Source of the DNA: Melampsora larici-populina 98AG31
Taxonomy: Eukaryota; Basidiomycota; Pucciniomycetes; Pucciniales; Melampsoraceae
NCBI RefSeq assembly: GCF_000204055.1
Contig: NW_006768772.1
Coordinates: 158,091 to 222,090, forward strand
Direction: 5' to 3'
DNA: 64,000 nt
The translations under genes and the position numbers were made by a program. Of the stretch, positions 21,170-32,992 are shown piece after piece. The first letter of the stretch is position 1. Each line of letters begins with the position of its first letter. The notes beneath the pieces were generated by a model, which worked only from the letters and a program-made list of their open reading frames with translations, searched no databases and was not told the DNA's origin.

Positions 21170-22485
21170 GCCCACCTACCTTGTCCATAACGGTATTAAT
21201 CTTGTGTCAAGCAATACCATTCTCAGCCAAGTAATCAATCAAACCCTCCACAGTGGTTTTCTTGACAATATTTCTGTCCTTGTATTGAGCCCAATTACTG
21301 TAAGTTGTGACCCACTTCAAAAGCAGACTCATTGCACTTTCACCTTGATCATTCTTGTCATCTTCCCACCTCACTGGTGCCTTTCAAAATGAAGTAGGTT
21401 CCATGGTCTCATTTGTTGGACTGAAACCAAACAGAAACAATCTTAGTATAAGATGAAAGAGAAAACAAAGTCCGACAGAATCTTATAATAAGATTGAATG
21501 GATACAGTCAGATCTAAAAAGCTTTCATTACCTGAAACCAAACAGAAACAATCTTAGTATAAGATGAAAGAGAAAACAAAGTCCGACAGAATCTTATAAT
21601 AAGATTGAATGGATACAGTCAGATGAGAAAGAAAAGAAAAACTACAAATGACTGCAAAGAGGTTCAGGTTATAAAGCAAAGAAGAAACTACAAATGAAAT
21701 AAAATGATGTCATGATACAAATTTGGAAATGAATATGACATCATGAAATAATGAAAGAAAAGAAATGAAATAATAAAAATGTATTTGTAATAAATGTATT
21801 TTATCAGAAATGACTTTTGATAGCATAAAAAGAAAAACACGAAAACAAAGAACTCCAACATCATTGGAAGGTTCTTCAACAACAGTAAGCTTAGTACATT
21901 TATTTTATTTCCAGTCAAAAGTGTTTTTGGTTTTGGTATCTTGCTTGTTGTTGCTTTTTGAGTAGATGATGACTGAGGCTTCTTTTTTTGTTTACTCTTG
22001 GCAGTGGGCTTTGATTTCTTTTGAATAGATATGTTGGATGTTTGGGACACAGAGGCCATCAAAGCAAACAAAGATCCAAAGCCAGCCAGTTGCAAGAGAG
22101 GTGCGGGATAAATTCCTCAGGTGAAATTGGGGGACACCGGGTTGATTTGGAGAGCCTGAAGGGTGGAAGGATAAACTTGAAAGGTTAAGGGGGTTAGGAA
22201 TGGAGTTGAAGTTTTTTGAGGGGAACTTGGTTGGCTGGTGGTGGGTGTGCCTTTGGTAGATTTAACTATGAGAGCGGATGCAGAGTTTGATTGGGAAGTG
22301 GGGCTGCAGGGAAGTGAGGCTGCAGAAGCTGCAGAGGGATTTTTTTTGGCTACAGAACGACAGAAACAAAATTCAGGTATCTGGGGTTCTGTGTGACCTT
22401 CTGGCAAACTGTCTGAAAATTGACAGATTTGATATTTGTACACCATAAATATCAACTGGCTACCTTGAAAGTGTAGAAAATGCAA
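21170..22485 (-). pseudogene. Decayed rust-type repeat gene (Myb/SANT-like plus Ser-rich region)
   Basis: The minus strand begins with a Ser/Pro/Thr-rich part (PTSQSNSASALIVKSTKGTP, about 22310), has a stop near 22115, and continues as LLQLAGFGSLFALMASVSQ with Lys/Gln-rich sequence (to about 21880). Further down is a block GESAMSLLLKWVTTYSNWAQ followed by GLIDYLAENGIA (about 21350-21210). That block resembles a small helical domain common in proteins encoded by rust repeats, but I cannot name the family with confidence. Stops and the tandem duplication at 21421-21624 mark it as dead. Confidence 0.45.
21421..21624. repeat. 93-bp tandem duplication (period 111 bp)
   Basis: CTGAAACCAAACAGAAACAATCTTAG... 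runs 21421-21513 and recurs at 21532-21624, essentially unchanged, with an 18-bp spacer. Confidence 0.85.
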
Positions 22486-22900
22486 AAACTATGAGTATTG
22501 GAGTCAGTTTCCTAATATTCAAAGGGTTGGAGTCAAGAATGAAGATTTAGAAGGCACTGACTTGACCTGATGAAGGGGTTATAAGATCAATGAGACTTTC
22601 TGCCTGTGATGATTTTGGAATAGTTAGTCAACAGGACCAAAATTTTTTCTTGACTGACTATTTTGATGGATGTGAGTTTGGTGTGATTGATCTGAGATTT
22701 CAGATAGCAGTCAATTGTTGGTTTGTTTGAGCTGAACCAAGTTTTGATGGTTTAGGCAGTTGAACTTGAACTTTGGCTGAATATATATATCACAAACAGA
22801 ACAACAGAAAGAAAATTCTGGTATCTGTTGTTCTGTGAAACCTTCTGACAAACTCTCTGAGAATTGATATTTGTACACCTTGATTGTAAATCTTTCTACA
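22350..22900. repeat. Diverged direct repeat pair of about 95 bp
   Basis: The stretch at about 22355-22445 (ACAGAACGACAGAAACAAAA...GATATTTGTACACC) recurs in diverged form at about 22800-22880 (ACAGAACAACAGAAAGAAAA...GATATTTGTACACC). Confidence 0.65.
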
Positions 22901-24260
22901 TGGATAAATAAGGTTTCCAGATTTTTTCAAAGATAGTAGAGATTATGAGACTTTGAAGGTGTGCATCAATAATCAAGCATTTTCTTGGAGAAATTGGAAA
23001 CTCACCACTACAGCTCTGTACAGGGGTGTAGATATGTGGGATACAAAGTAGAAGCCGGGCATGTGCCCGGAATTATTTTGGCAGTAAATTTTGATTTTCT
23101 GGGCAAAAGTCCGGGCCCAGAATTCAAATTTACTGCCAAAAAAAACTGGGCACAAAGCCGGGCACGTGCCCGGCTCTACTTTGTATCCTGTAATAGTACC
23201 ATTGGGATCTGCCAGAAATTGTGCATTTTTTTATGTGGAGAAACAAAGTTTCCAGAGAAAAGGAAGCTTTTCTGAAGTTGCCATGCAGTTTCTCGGAAAT
23301 TTACCTGAAGTTTCTCTGAAGTTTTCATGAAGTCCCCATGAAGTTGTGGTAGTCTCTGGCCTGCCAGAGCCTAGCTAGTAGTAGATGGGGGCTGTGATCA
23401 TTCCTTTGGTTGGCCAACTTGTGGTTGTACTCACTGCAGAACTGATGGAGTATTTGTTTCAATACTTGGTTAGCGCCACACTATTTGGATTTGTGGTATT
23501 TTCCATTGTTGCCAGGAGGGTTTTTACTTGTAACCTTTGCCGTGCAAGTGAGACTGGGCTATCTTTTGAAAAGGAACTCTATGTTGAGTATGATTCTTAG
23601 TTTTTGATGGTTGCCTTTGATACTAGGCGCAAGGTTTCTTTTATTTAAACAATGTTTAGTATTTGGATTTTTTGAATGATAATGTTCATTGCTGTCTTTG
23701 AAACTAGACACAAGTTGTATCAGAATTTAGAAATATATTTTATGTTTTTATAGTTAGCCTCTTAAACTTTGGCTTTGGTTAGTCTATGCTCGGAGGCTGA
23801 CAGATATGAAAGTTTGCTTATCACTTTGATGCGTTCAATAAGTCAAATTACCAATTGGAAGTAACCTGGCACGGTTTTGCAATAGCTTTCCATGGTGAGG
23901 GTGCATGAGGAATCAGGATGAATGAGCGTTACTCGAAAGTTGAAAACACGTACAGGCTTTTCGTTTCGGGTTTCGGGGTTTGCCCTCCACCCTCTTCTCT
24001 CGTCCATCGTGTTGTAGAGGTGAGGTCAGTTGAGATTGAAACTGTATTTTTATTTTAACCTGATTGAGTACATACTGCATTGTTGAGTTCTTCCCTTTCT
24101 CAACAATTCTCAAACTACAACAACCACTGCTCCTCTCAACCTCGACCAACCTCACAATCGACGAACCAACCTCAACTTAACTCGACTCAATCCACCTTTT
24201 CAAATTCCAGTCTCACTTTCGAACCTTTCATTCATCGACTTATCCCATAAATCATCTGAG
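22486..24260. other. Intergenic, decayed repeats; foldback at 23039-23188
   Basis: No gene is recognised. One structure stands out: 23039-23188 is a 150-bp foldback beginning GGATACAAAGTAGAAGCCGG and ending in its near inverse, with an inner inverted pair (TTTGGCAGTAAATTT / AAATTTACTGCCAAA). The 71-codon hydrophobic open frame at 23385-23600 has no support. The stretch 24000-24260 is the likely promoter and leader of VPS74. Confidence 0.6.
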
Positions 24261-25616
24261 ATGGCTACAAGTTCAGCTGGTGGCCTATCCCGTCGTCGTG
24301 TAGGTGGAGTTGCATCTGCTAGTTCACCTGCTACCAGTGGTCGTGCTGGCTCGCCTGATTCGAATTCTACACCTAACACTATCAATAATGAGCTGAGCTC
24401 TACCATCAAAGGATCTAACCCTTCTCAAAGACCTGAGCACCTCAATCGAACCAACTCATCCGCAAATCCCGGTGATAATTCAACTAGTAATCATAAAATA
24501 GCTTATGATCCCCGAGACTTGGATGAATCACAAGAAAACTCATTAAATCCTAAATTAACTGTCATGGAAGAAATCATTTTACTGGGACTTAAAGACAAAC
24601 AAGGTTATTTATCATTTTGGAACGATAATATCTCTTACACACTTAGAGGTTGTATAATTCTTGAATTGGCCTTAAGACATCGGATTGCTATGGTTCGAGA
24701 TCCGAATCGAAGGAGGTTTCCATTACCTGATCGTTATATCGAGGTGATCGATGATAGACTGACAGGTGAAGTCTTATTAGATGAAGCTTTGAAAATGATG
24801 AAAGTCAGCGAAAAGATGAGCGTAGGAACTTGGATTGACCTCATGTCTGGTGAGCCTTCGTATTCTCAAACGAAAGCACCAAGAGGCCAGATCATACTGA
24901 CTATTCAGTGTAAAAACAATTTTCACGGACAAAAAACGGTTTCACTCGAATATAGGTGAGACTTGGAATGTGATGAAGATTGGTTATCAACTTAAACAAG
25001 TTCGTGAACGACTTGCAAAGGGACTAGTGGATAAAGGAGTACTTAGGACCGAGAAACGTAACTTTTTACTCTTCGATATGGCCACTCATCCGATCTCCGA
25101 TTCAACCTTCAAAGACGATGTCTTACGTCGTACCCTATCAATTCTCACTTCTCGCACGGTTGCGATTCCTAGTACGGATCTTTATTCATCTGATGTACGT
25201 TATAGGACTTTAAGAGCAGTTTGTATGGTTTGTGCGGCTTTTGCTGCTAACGTACTCGAAAACGCACTGGTCCACCTCTCTTACGATGCACGCGAGGCCG
25301 CATTTCAAAAATGTGATGAATTATTAGCCGAGTTCTCACAGTGGCCTTTCGGATCTACCCCAGCTCATGCTCGTACACCTGGAGGAAGTGTTGGAGTTGG
25401 GACTGGTGGAACAGATGTGACAAATGCAAACTTGGTGGAGATTGGTAGACTAAGTCGAGCAGAGATGGTACCAGGCGATGAACTTCAACTTGAGGTAGTC
25501 TCAGCTGTCTTACATGTGTTTAGTAAGATGTTAGTGTTTTTTATCTTCTCTTCTTTCTTTTTAAACCTATCAATTCAAGGTACTGACTTTGAATCTTCAG
25601 GGACTCTTTATTATGA
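24261..25616 (+). CDS. VPS74: Golgi PI4P-binding protein Vps74/GOLPH3
   Basis: Spliced CDS join(24261..24849, 24956..25529, 25601..25616), 392 aa. Residues 1-90 are a Ser/Thr/Asn-rich, probably disordered tail. The GPP34 fold follows: LTVMEEIILLGLKDKQGYLS, ELALRHRIAMVRDPNRRRFP, the intron-spanning SGETWNVMK, LAKGLVDKGVLRTEK, then a C-terminal helical region. The protein holds glycosyltransferases in the Golgi by linking PI4P membranes and COPI. The last exon is only 16 nt: joining 25529 to 25601 gives the family-typical C-terminus KMDSLL and a stop. Without this splice the frame runs into intron sequence. All junctions keep frame with GT-AG borders. It appears intact and is one of few host genes here. 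Confidence 0.9.
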
Positions 25617-27118
25617 GAAATACGTATTGATGATCGGTGACCTTTACTCCAACCTTTTTCTCAATTTCCTTCGACATTCTCTTCCTTAATCCTTCTAAGC
25701 CTTTTTGCAATTTCAACGCACCCATCATCAATTTTTCCGTATGTGATTAGCTTTTGATTCAAATCGATTTCATTTTACATTTGATTACATCCTCGAATCA
25801 ACTCAATCGATTTTTAGGCTCTTGCCTTTCTTTTGGTTGATCATCAAAATTCATGTTCTATCTCTACCGTTTCTTTTTTGATGATCAAGGTTCACTTTCA
25901 TGTCTTTTATGTTTGCCTTTTAGGTGCTTTTTGTGTGAGTTTTGAATGAAGATTTTGAAAAGAAGAATCACCTTCCAAAGACAAAAGACTTTACTCTTCT
26001 CTAGTTTTTTTCCGTTTGTTTGCCTGTATGTTATTCTTTTATGCTTTTTTGGGGTTCAGTTTGGAGTGATAAGTTTCACGATCTTTTGATTTTTACAAGA
26101 TAGATTGGGGTATTTCTTACTGGTTATTAATACTATGCTTTTTTTGGTGAATGCTGAAAAGGTTGTGAGTATAGCTATAGATCAAATGAATGTTTTATTT
26201 ACAAATACCAGTCTCAAGAGTCAAGACTTGACACACCTAGTCCATAATGGGCCTGGTCAACCCAACTTCAAGCAGGTAAACTTCTCAGTCATGACTATTC
26301 TTTGACAACTACTGTATAGACAGATCTCTGTATATTAAAACAGTCTCCATTTAACTTCAGTGAACAAGATAAATGATGAATGCAGACTGTTTGCATTATA
26401 GGACTGTTTCTTCTTATTTGTTCAAGTCTTATCTTGGCAGATGTTTCCCACCCCACCCTGCTCTCATGGAAGATTTCAACACTTGGTTCTCTGTATTAGA
26501 TACAATACAGCTCAGAGTCCAATCAACAAGAAAGACATCATCACACTGGCTGACGCCCACCATGGTTGTAAGAAGGTTGGCAAGGGCATCTTTAACACGG
26601 AGATTTTTTTTCTTCTTTTCTTTCAAGCAGTGCTGGCCCAGCCAGCTGGGTATATGAGTTCTGTGCTCTGATCTGGACGTACCTGAGGACCCTGAATATG
26701 GAACAAGACCTGTCAAATCAGTGTGATCTGCATTGTCCAGCAATGGGCAATTGTCAATGCTCTTGTCTCAATGCACGTCAACAAAACATCTGTCAATGAT
26801 ATCTTACTACTTGAACAAACTTACAATCATCATGTAATTCATGAGTGTGAAGACAAGTACAATCAAGAGTTGAAGGAGGAAGAGAGAGCAACACTTTTGA
26901 TTTGTTGAGTAAGGAAGAGTCTCTGAGTCTCAGCCTCTGGCATAGCATGCCATCTTTGGAAGGCAGCCCTGGACTCAGGATCTTCAATGGGGTTGGTAAG
27001 CTGAGGCTTGACATTCAGATCCTTGGGGATTAGACTTGACAATTCCAGTGTTGTACAAGTCTTGTATTGGTTGAGAGAAGCATCCCTTTCCCTTGTTGAC
27101 TAAGGATGATGTCCTCTT
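25617..27118. other. No supported gene; decayed repeat sequence
   Basis: 25617-26100 is AT-rich and probably VPS74 3' flank. 26105-26910 contains several short plus-strand frames (for example around TLADAHHGCKKVG and LLEQTYNHHVIHECEDKYNQ) that look like pieces of a degenerated repeat gene, but I cannot assign them. Confidence 0.4.
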
Positions 27119-27440
27119 TCAAGGAGCATCTGGGAAAGAATTGGCCAGAGTTTGCACAATAGGGCCTTCCAAAGGTGATTTGGGGTTCTTGTACGTGGTT
27201 GGAAATTCAATGGCTTTGGGATGGTTTTCTCCAAAGCTGTCAATGTCAAGGTGATATTGAACACACAGAGGGGTAGTGAGAAGTTGAGGGTTTTGGCCAT
27301 CCTTCAAGGTTTGGAGGTAAATTTCTTGATAACCGTTGAGTGCCACAATTTGTTCTTCTCTCCATAATTTGGTGGTCTTGTTGCATTGATTGAAGTATAC
27401 TTGAGGCAACTTCACTGCATCCACTGGATACATTCTTGAT
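27119..27440 (-). pseudogene. Unidentified gene fragment, split by a small MITE
   Basis: An open minus-strand frame reads RMYPVDAVKLPQVYFNQCNK, then IVALNGYQEIYLQTLKDGQN and PKSPLEGPIVQTLANSFPDA before a TGA (followed in frame by KR...). The composition is protein-like but I recognise no family. The 5' side is interrupted by the 89-bp element at 27454-27542. It is probably a repeat-family remnant. Confidence 0.4.
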
Positions 27441-27453
27441 GTCAAGAATGGTA

Positions 27454-27542
27454 CAGTTGTTTTCAAAAAGCTTGCCGCTAATTCACCGCCAAATTGCTCG
27501 AGTTTTGCGGGCAAATTTCGGCAAGCTTTTTGAAAACGACTG
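27454..27542. mobile_element. 89-bp MITE, Tc1/mariner type (TA target)
   Basis: CAGTTGTTTTCAAAAAGCTT at the left end and its near inverse at the right end form 24-bp terminal inverted repeats, flanked by TA on each side (27452-27453, 27543-27544). It is small and non-coding. Confidence 0.75.
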
Positions 27543-27641
27543 TAAATCATGCCAGTTTGTCTCAACTCTGTCCCAAATTTACTTGAAGTTTGTTCCACCT
27601 GCTGAGTATCTACTCAATGAAGGCTGAGAGATGGAACTGTT

Positions 27642-27825
27642 ACGGTCGAACCGGAAAAGGTTGCCACAACAGCGATTTTGAAAACTTGAGGAGGACCGTG
27701 CGCCCTGTCACCGGGAGCAGATCCTGAGAGCCGGGTCGCCGTACCGGACACCTCCAGGAAAGATCTTGAGAAATTCATTTATGCACATTCTGCATGCAGA
27801 TAGTTATCGAGGAACCAATGAAGGC
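27642..27825 (+). repeat. Left terminal inverted repeat of the Tc1/mariner unit
   Basis: It matches the inverse of 32290-32482. The first 135 bases or so are near-identical (through CACCTCCAGGAAAGATCT); the inner part, including TCTGCATGCAGATA, has small indels. Confidence 0.85.
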
Positions 27826-28034
27826 CGAAGGATACGATTTCAAACCACACCTTTACGTCCGAATCATCAGGCTCGATGGGGGTCCATCGCTCCCCCCAGA
27901 ACGACTTTCTTCCCCTCAGGTCATCAAAAAATATCTTTGTCGCCAATTGTCTTCGTCCTACCGTTTTCACTCAGCCACATCATCGCTTTGCCAATCTCAC
28001 TTTATTTGATCTATTCAAACAAAACATCGCCACT

Positions 28035-30243
28035 ATGTCAGCTCAACAGACTTCTTTCATCGCTAAAAACACCCAGAACTCATCTGAAAATGAGCACAAC
28101 GGTCCGTTGTTGAGGTGAGGAGGTATTTGACCCATTGAATTGTCCAATAATCAATCTGACTGTCTCGCTGTCTTGTAGTTTTGCCAATCAACGTAGCGAG
28201 CATGGAAACACTGGCTACATGAACTATGGATTAGGCCACCAAGCTCCCCCGGTGATGACTCAATCGACTTACAGTGAAGTTTTGAAGTCGTGAGTGTGGG
28301 TTCCGGAGGATGTGTTGATAGAGACAATTACTAAGCGACAGCATTGATCTTTATAGGCCGTTCGTTCACCCTGGCGTACACGGCATCTCTAGCAATCGAA
28401 CGATGTCTAACTTGGCCACCAACGCCCCGAGTTGGAATCCGATCAATGCAAGTGGCGTGGTCCCCGGCCCTGGCAACGATGATTTGCCTGTTCTGGACTT
28501 CGAGGGTAGTGAAGACCTAGATGATTTCACCTCGACCCAAGTCAATGAACTCGACTGGACTCCGCCTTTCAATAACTGCTCAGTAAGGCTTTTCAAAGCA
28601 ACAATGCGTTCAGAAGTCGCGACGTCCACCCGCTCCTATGACCATCCAAACACGAGTCAGTTAGGCACCTTTGCGTCAACCGAACCGGATGAAAATCAGC
28701 CCGAGGTTCCAAGCAAAGGCAAAGGTGAGTTTCCAAAGTTTAACATGTATGGTTGATACATTTGAACTGACATGGGTCTTGAACTACAGGCCCGTTGGTG
28801 GAAGTGAATGTGATGGGATCATATAACGTCAAGCTCACCTATCTGATGTACACCCAAAAGGGTGTGAATCCCCTGAAGATGTCGGTTCAAAAGTTGAACA
28901 AAGGGGTTGGCAAATGGATCGCCTATCGAATTGATCCGACGACTAAGATCATCGACATTGACGACAACTCCTTTATCGCTCTCAAGAACATCCTGTTTAC
29001 TGCTGCCGATTCCATTGATCAAGACGCTCCGGCCGGTGGCAACAGTGCCATCTTCAAATTGGCCGACGCTAGTGGATCCGTCACCATCACGGTGTATATC
29101 GATTGACATGAATACTTCAGTTGAAGTAAGGGCCGGAAGCTTACTGGGGACAATGATGTCCAAGCTTTCTTCACTGCGGTTCAGCTGGCGCCATTGAAAG
29201 AGGCGGGCATTTCGATTTTGATGGCAGATCCGGCCAAGTCTGCCAAAGCGGCTGACGCGGTATGTCCTCAACCATGGGTCCCATTTCCACACCCGTATGC
29301 TGACATGATCTCGCTGTGTAGAAAATCGACATGGCTCAGACTCGACTCAAGGCCATGAATGCCATGAATAACGTCACGGTATCGGATTCTCAACTGACGG
29401 ATTCACTGCCTCATGACCCTCTTCAACTCAAGCTCGAAGCGTTAATCAAGAAATATGGAAGCCTTGAAAACAATAGCCGCGAGGGTTGGCGAGTGTATAA
29501 GCCACACGAGGCTTCAAAGTATATGCAGATGAACTACGAGCACCTTCATAAGTGGGCGCAGGAATTGGTAGGCTGCCTTGGTTCTCAGTGCTAACACGGA
29601 ATGACGAACTGACGTGCTATCTGTTCAGGCTGAATGTCAAGCAGGTGTCAATTTAGAGAACCCACCAATGTATCTTGAAGGCTTCAAGTGGACCGATGTC
29701 AAGCGTCCGTTGTCGACTGCCGCACCACAACACTCAGCCAAAAAGAACAAATGTTCCAGTGACGCGGGTCCGCCTCACGCGCCTGGAGGCTACTCCGAGT
29801 TGCAGGGTTATCACATTGCGGTGAATCGTGAAGAGCTGGAAGAGCTTAAGAAGCACTGCAATTTGGAAGAGTTTCTCAACTACGCAGGGATACCTCCTTT
29901 TTTTGTCCGGGAATTGGCCAAAATCTTATGGGACCATCACATAGACAGCTTCGACCAATTCCTTTTCCCTGATATCATGAACATTCGTGACGTCTTGGGG
30001 CTCGGCATTTCATGGGGTATGGTGATGAAGTTATTCGCGCAAAGTCGTTTGTTTTATAAACAACTCAAGAAGGAGATAATCACCTGCGATCAAATCAGCG
30101 CTCGAGAAGGACCTTACAATTTCCCTAAGAGTACTGTAGCCCCCGGAGCAAGCGGGAGTGTGCACAGTTCCGCTCAAGCCGGTCCTAGTCGATTGCCCTA
30201 CACTCCTGCTCAAGGAGGTTCGAACCAATCTTCCAATCTTTAA
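28035..30243 (+). pseudogene. Cargo gene of the Tc1/mariner unit (two in-frame TGAs)
   Basis: Exons join(28035..28114, 28179..28289, 28357..28724, 28790..29259, 29322..29567, 29629..30243) keep one frame across five GT-AG introns, 630 codons, interrupted only by TGA at 29104-29106 and 29122-29124. The N-terminus is Ser/Asn-rich (MSAQQTSFIAKNTQNSS). A central domain reads VEVNVMGSYNVKLTYLMYTQ to SGSVTITVYID. After the stops comes a C-terminal helical block FLNYAGIPPFFVRELAKILW with DHHIDSFDQFLFPDIMNIRD, which resembles a SAM-like bundle (inference). I believe this is a repeated rust gene family but cannot name a function. If the first TGA is real, a 291-aa product would remain. Confidence 0.6.
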
Positions 30244-31002
30244 GTCTTATGTAGCGTTGGAGACATGTGTGCCTTACCACGTTATTGAGCATCTTTTGCA
30301 CTCATCAGTCCAAATGTGTGGTGATCTACTTTGTTTCCTATGTCTTGAATAAGTGTGTTTTCTTGGATCGTTATGTCCTCAAATGTGTGCTTTTTCCTGT
30401 GCAAACTTGTGGTTTGTTACGATTGTTGTCGTTGTATAGGCAATATATGCCTTGAAATTGATTCATAGCTGATTTTGCCAACATAACTTCATATGAGTGT
30501 TTCGATCTCATGCCCCTCCGTGACATCATCGTGTTTGCCAGGCCTTTTATGATTTGTATGCATGAAGCCATTGGTCTCTATCGAATCTACTCATAGGATG
30601 AGTTGATGCCCAATGTCTCCTTTCGGAATCAGACGATTCCGAAGGGTTGAGTGAACTTTTTGGGCACTCAACCGGGGGGCAGCGTTGGTTTTTGTAACTT
30701 TCTCTCTGTTCTCATTTCTCGAGGTTGATGTGTGACACTTTTGGAAAAGTCTACGCCTTTGTTTTCATTGCCAATGACTCACGGTAAGACTGAAACTTTA
30801 AAAACAAAGACCATTTGACATTGAAAAGTCATCTTCAAGGCATAACCCAACGATAACCACGGGTGAAAACAACATATTGCGAGCGCCACTACAAGCGAGA
30901 GAGCCATACCAAACAAAAAGGAAAACATCAAGGCACAAAGCCAAATATAAATCTTGAGGGTGAACAGAACATTTGAACAGCTAAGACTAAATTAAAACAA
31001 AA

Positions 31003-32158
31003 TTAATCATTGAACCGAGCATTATAGTGCTCCCAATAATGTTCGGTGGTATACCCACTGTTGACCATCAACGGTTGCATGAGTTGGCGTGTCATAACTC
31101 GACCCGCTAAACGTATCATATAAGTGGCTTTATCTTCGACCATATGCCATACCTTTTCTCTTTGGAGCCGCTTCTTCATGGCTGCAAAAGCCTTATCAAT
31201 TGGATTTGAATCAGGAGAATAGGCCGGAAGGTATACCAAAAAGGATCCCTTTTTCTTGACAAATTCGTTCTATATCACCACCGTGATGAATCTTAGCATT
31301 ATCAAGCACCAGAACCGAGTTCAAAGCGGGGTATGCGTTCATCACAGGTAGCTAACCACAACACCAAAATCAGCAATTAAAACAAATGTAAAAGGAGAAG
31401 ATCAGGAATAAGAGACGTACCAAATGATGTTTGAGGAACATTTCCACATGAATTCGTTCCACTGACCCCTTGACCACAACTCCCGCAATCATTCCTTGTT
31501 CGCCAACGGCAGGCAAGATCGTCCAATGGTCAGCATCGCCATAGCGTTTCGTTCGGACGGTCCTGGTGCCTCGGGGCGCCCATGAGCGTGGTCGCATCGC
31601 GTCTCGGCCAACAACCCCAGACTTGTCTGGAAAAGAACCATACCTCATCAGCCTCTCGGTCTCACACTATATTTGTATCAAAGTTAAACACTTACCAATG
31701 AAAACAAAACATTCAGGAGGAATTCCTGCGACATTCCTAATGAAATTGGCCCGGTCTCGAATTGATTGTTTGTGATGAACCCCGCGAGTGACCAGCAAAG
31801 ACAGGCCAAGTCTTTTGTGCAGTTCCACTCCAATAGTAGTTTTAGACACCTTTAAACCAGTCACTAGTTCCAATTGAGCTTGAACTTCATCTAAGTACAT
31901 ATCTGGGTTCTTGAGGACGATATCTCGCAATACACCAAGTTGATCATCAGACAGAAGGTGGGGACGGCCACGGATTTGATAGTCGGCAGGATCTCGAACG
32001 ACGTTGTTGGTGGTCTGGTAAAGCTCTTTCCAGCGGGCAATTGAACGGGACGATATGGTGTGACGAAGAGATTCATTGATCTTGGCGACGGAATGGTTCT
32101 CAAGTGACATTCTAGTTGCGACGAGCTTGAGGTCGGCGGAATATTTACGAAATCCCAT
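31003..32158 (-). pseudogene. Tc1/mariner-type DDE transposase (broken)
   Basis: The minus strand starts at the ATG at 32158 (MGFRKYSADLKLVATRMSLE). An N-terminal helix-turn-helix region includes SSRSIARWKELYQ and GRPHLLSDDQLGVLRDIVLK. The catalytic core follows in exons split by short introns: DKSGVVGRDAMRPRSWAPRG (about 31620), VLVLDNAKIHHGGDIERIC (about 31310-31260) and PAYSPDSNPIDKAF (about 31240-31190). The third catalytic position is Asp (NPID), not Glu. A one-base insertion near 31245 breaks the frame between the second and third catalytic residues. It would cut and paste the unit at TA sites; this copy is inactive. Confidence 0.8.
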
Positions 32159-32289
32159 TGAGAGATAATGGATGACACTGAAGAACAATGGATTTGGATG
32201 ACGAAAAAGAAAGAAATCAAAAGGCTGGACTGGGGGAAGAAAGACCAGTGGAGGGAATCGATAGACCCTATCGAGCCTAACGGGGTAGA

Positions 32290-32482
32290 GATTCTTCATG
32301 GTTCCTTGAAAAATATCTGCATGCAGACGGTGCATAAATTACGCAGATGCTTGCCTTGAGATCTTTCCTGGAGGTGTCCGGTACGGCGACCCGGCTCTCA
32401 GGATCTGCTCCCGGTGACAGGGCGCACGGTCCTCCTCAAGTTTTCAAAATCGCCGTTGTGGCAACCTTTTCCGGTTCGACTG
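32290..32482 (-). repeat. Right terminal inverted repeat of the Tc1/mariner unit
   Basis: Inverse of 27642-27825, ending ...CCGGTTCGACTG at 32482 and followed by the TA target site. Confidence 0.85.
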
Positions 32483-32484
32483 TA

Positions 32485-32992
32485 CCTTGATTGAGCCAGA
32501 TTTCCTGAGCCTCAGAAAAGTTCGCTGCAGAGGAGAACAAACTCCCGCAGCTTCAACAAGGCTCACAAAGTAGGGCCTATGCTTCACCCGCATCACCGGA
32601 GCACACAAACACCCCAGATTCTATCAGGGGTAACAAACGGTCCACCAAGGGTGCCGCTTGTAATCCTTGTTCACGACCTCACCATGAGAATGACCCGCAT
32701 TTGAATGCTCCCACTGTGATGAACAGAAAAAAACACCCTTGAAAACCACATCACCTCCTCACAGTGTGGCTGCATCTCAACAAGGACATGCATCTGCTAA
32801 ATGAGTCATTGACTATGTTGGATAATGGGCAAGATGTTTGGCCTAACATTGATTTTGAAAAATTGTAAATGTTCTTTTTACTCAACAAACCTTATGCTTT
32901 TCATTTTTAAAATTTATTTACCACCTCTCTCAACCATCACATCACATCTCAACCTTTTTTAACACCTTTCTTTTTGTCCATTCTTAGCTCCC
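32485..32992. other. No gene seen
   Basis: AT-rich flank between the Tc1/mariner unit and a gag relic. No frame, repeat or RNA that I can support. Confidence 0.6.

Larger units (their letters stand above)
27642..32482 (-). mobile_element. Tc1/mariner-type transposon with long TIRs and a cargo gene
   Basis: Terminal inverted repeats start CGGTCGAACCGGAAAAGGTT (left) and CAGTCGAACCGGAAAAGGTT (right, inverted). They are nearly identical for about 135 bp, then diverge to about 185 bp, and are flanked by TA (27640-27641 and 32483-32484). The 4841-bp interior holds a minus-strand DDE transposase (31003-32158) and a plus-strand multi-exon gene (28035-30243) transcribed toward it. Tc1/mariner elements are normally about 1.3-2.5 kb with one gene, so the second gene makes this unit unusual. 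30244-31002 lies between the two genes and holds no supported coding sequence. Confidence 0.85.

Noticed and set aside
23385..23600. 71-codon hydrophobic frame resembling membrane segments
   Set aside because: Single short frame without introns, neighbours or any recognisable family; compatible with chance in T-rich DNA.
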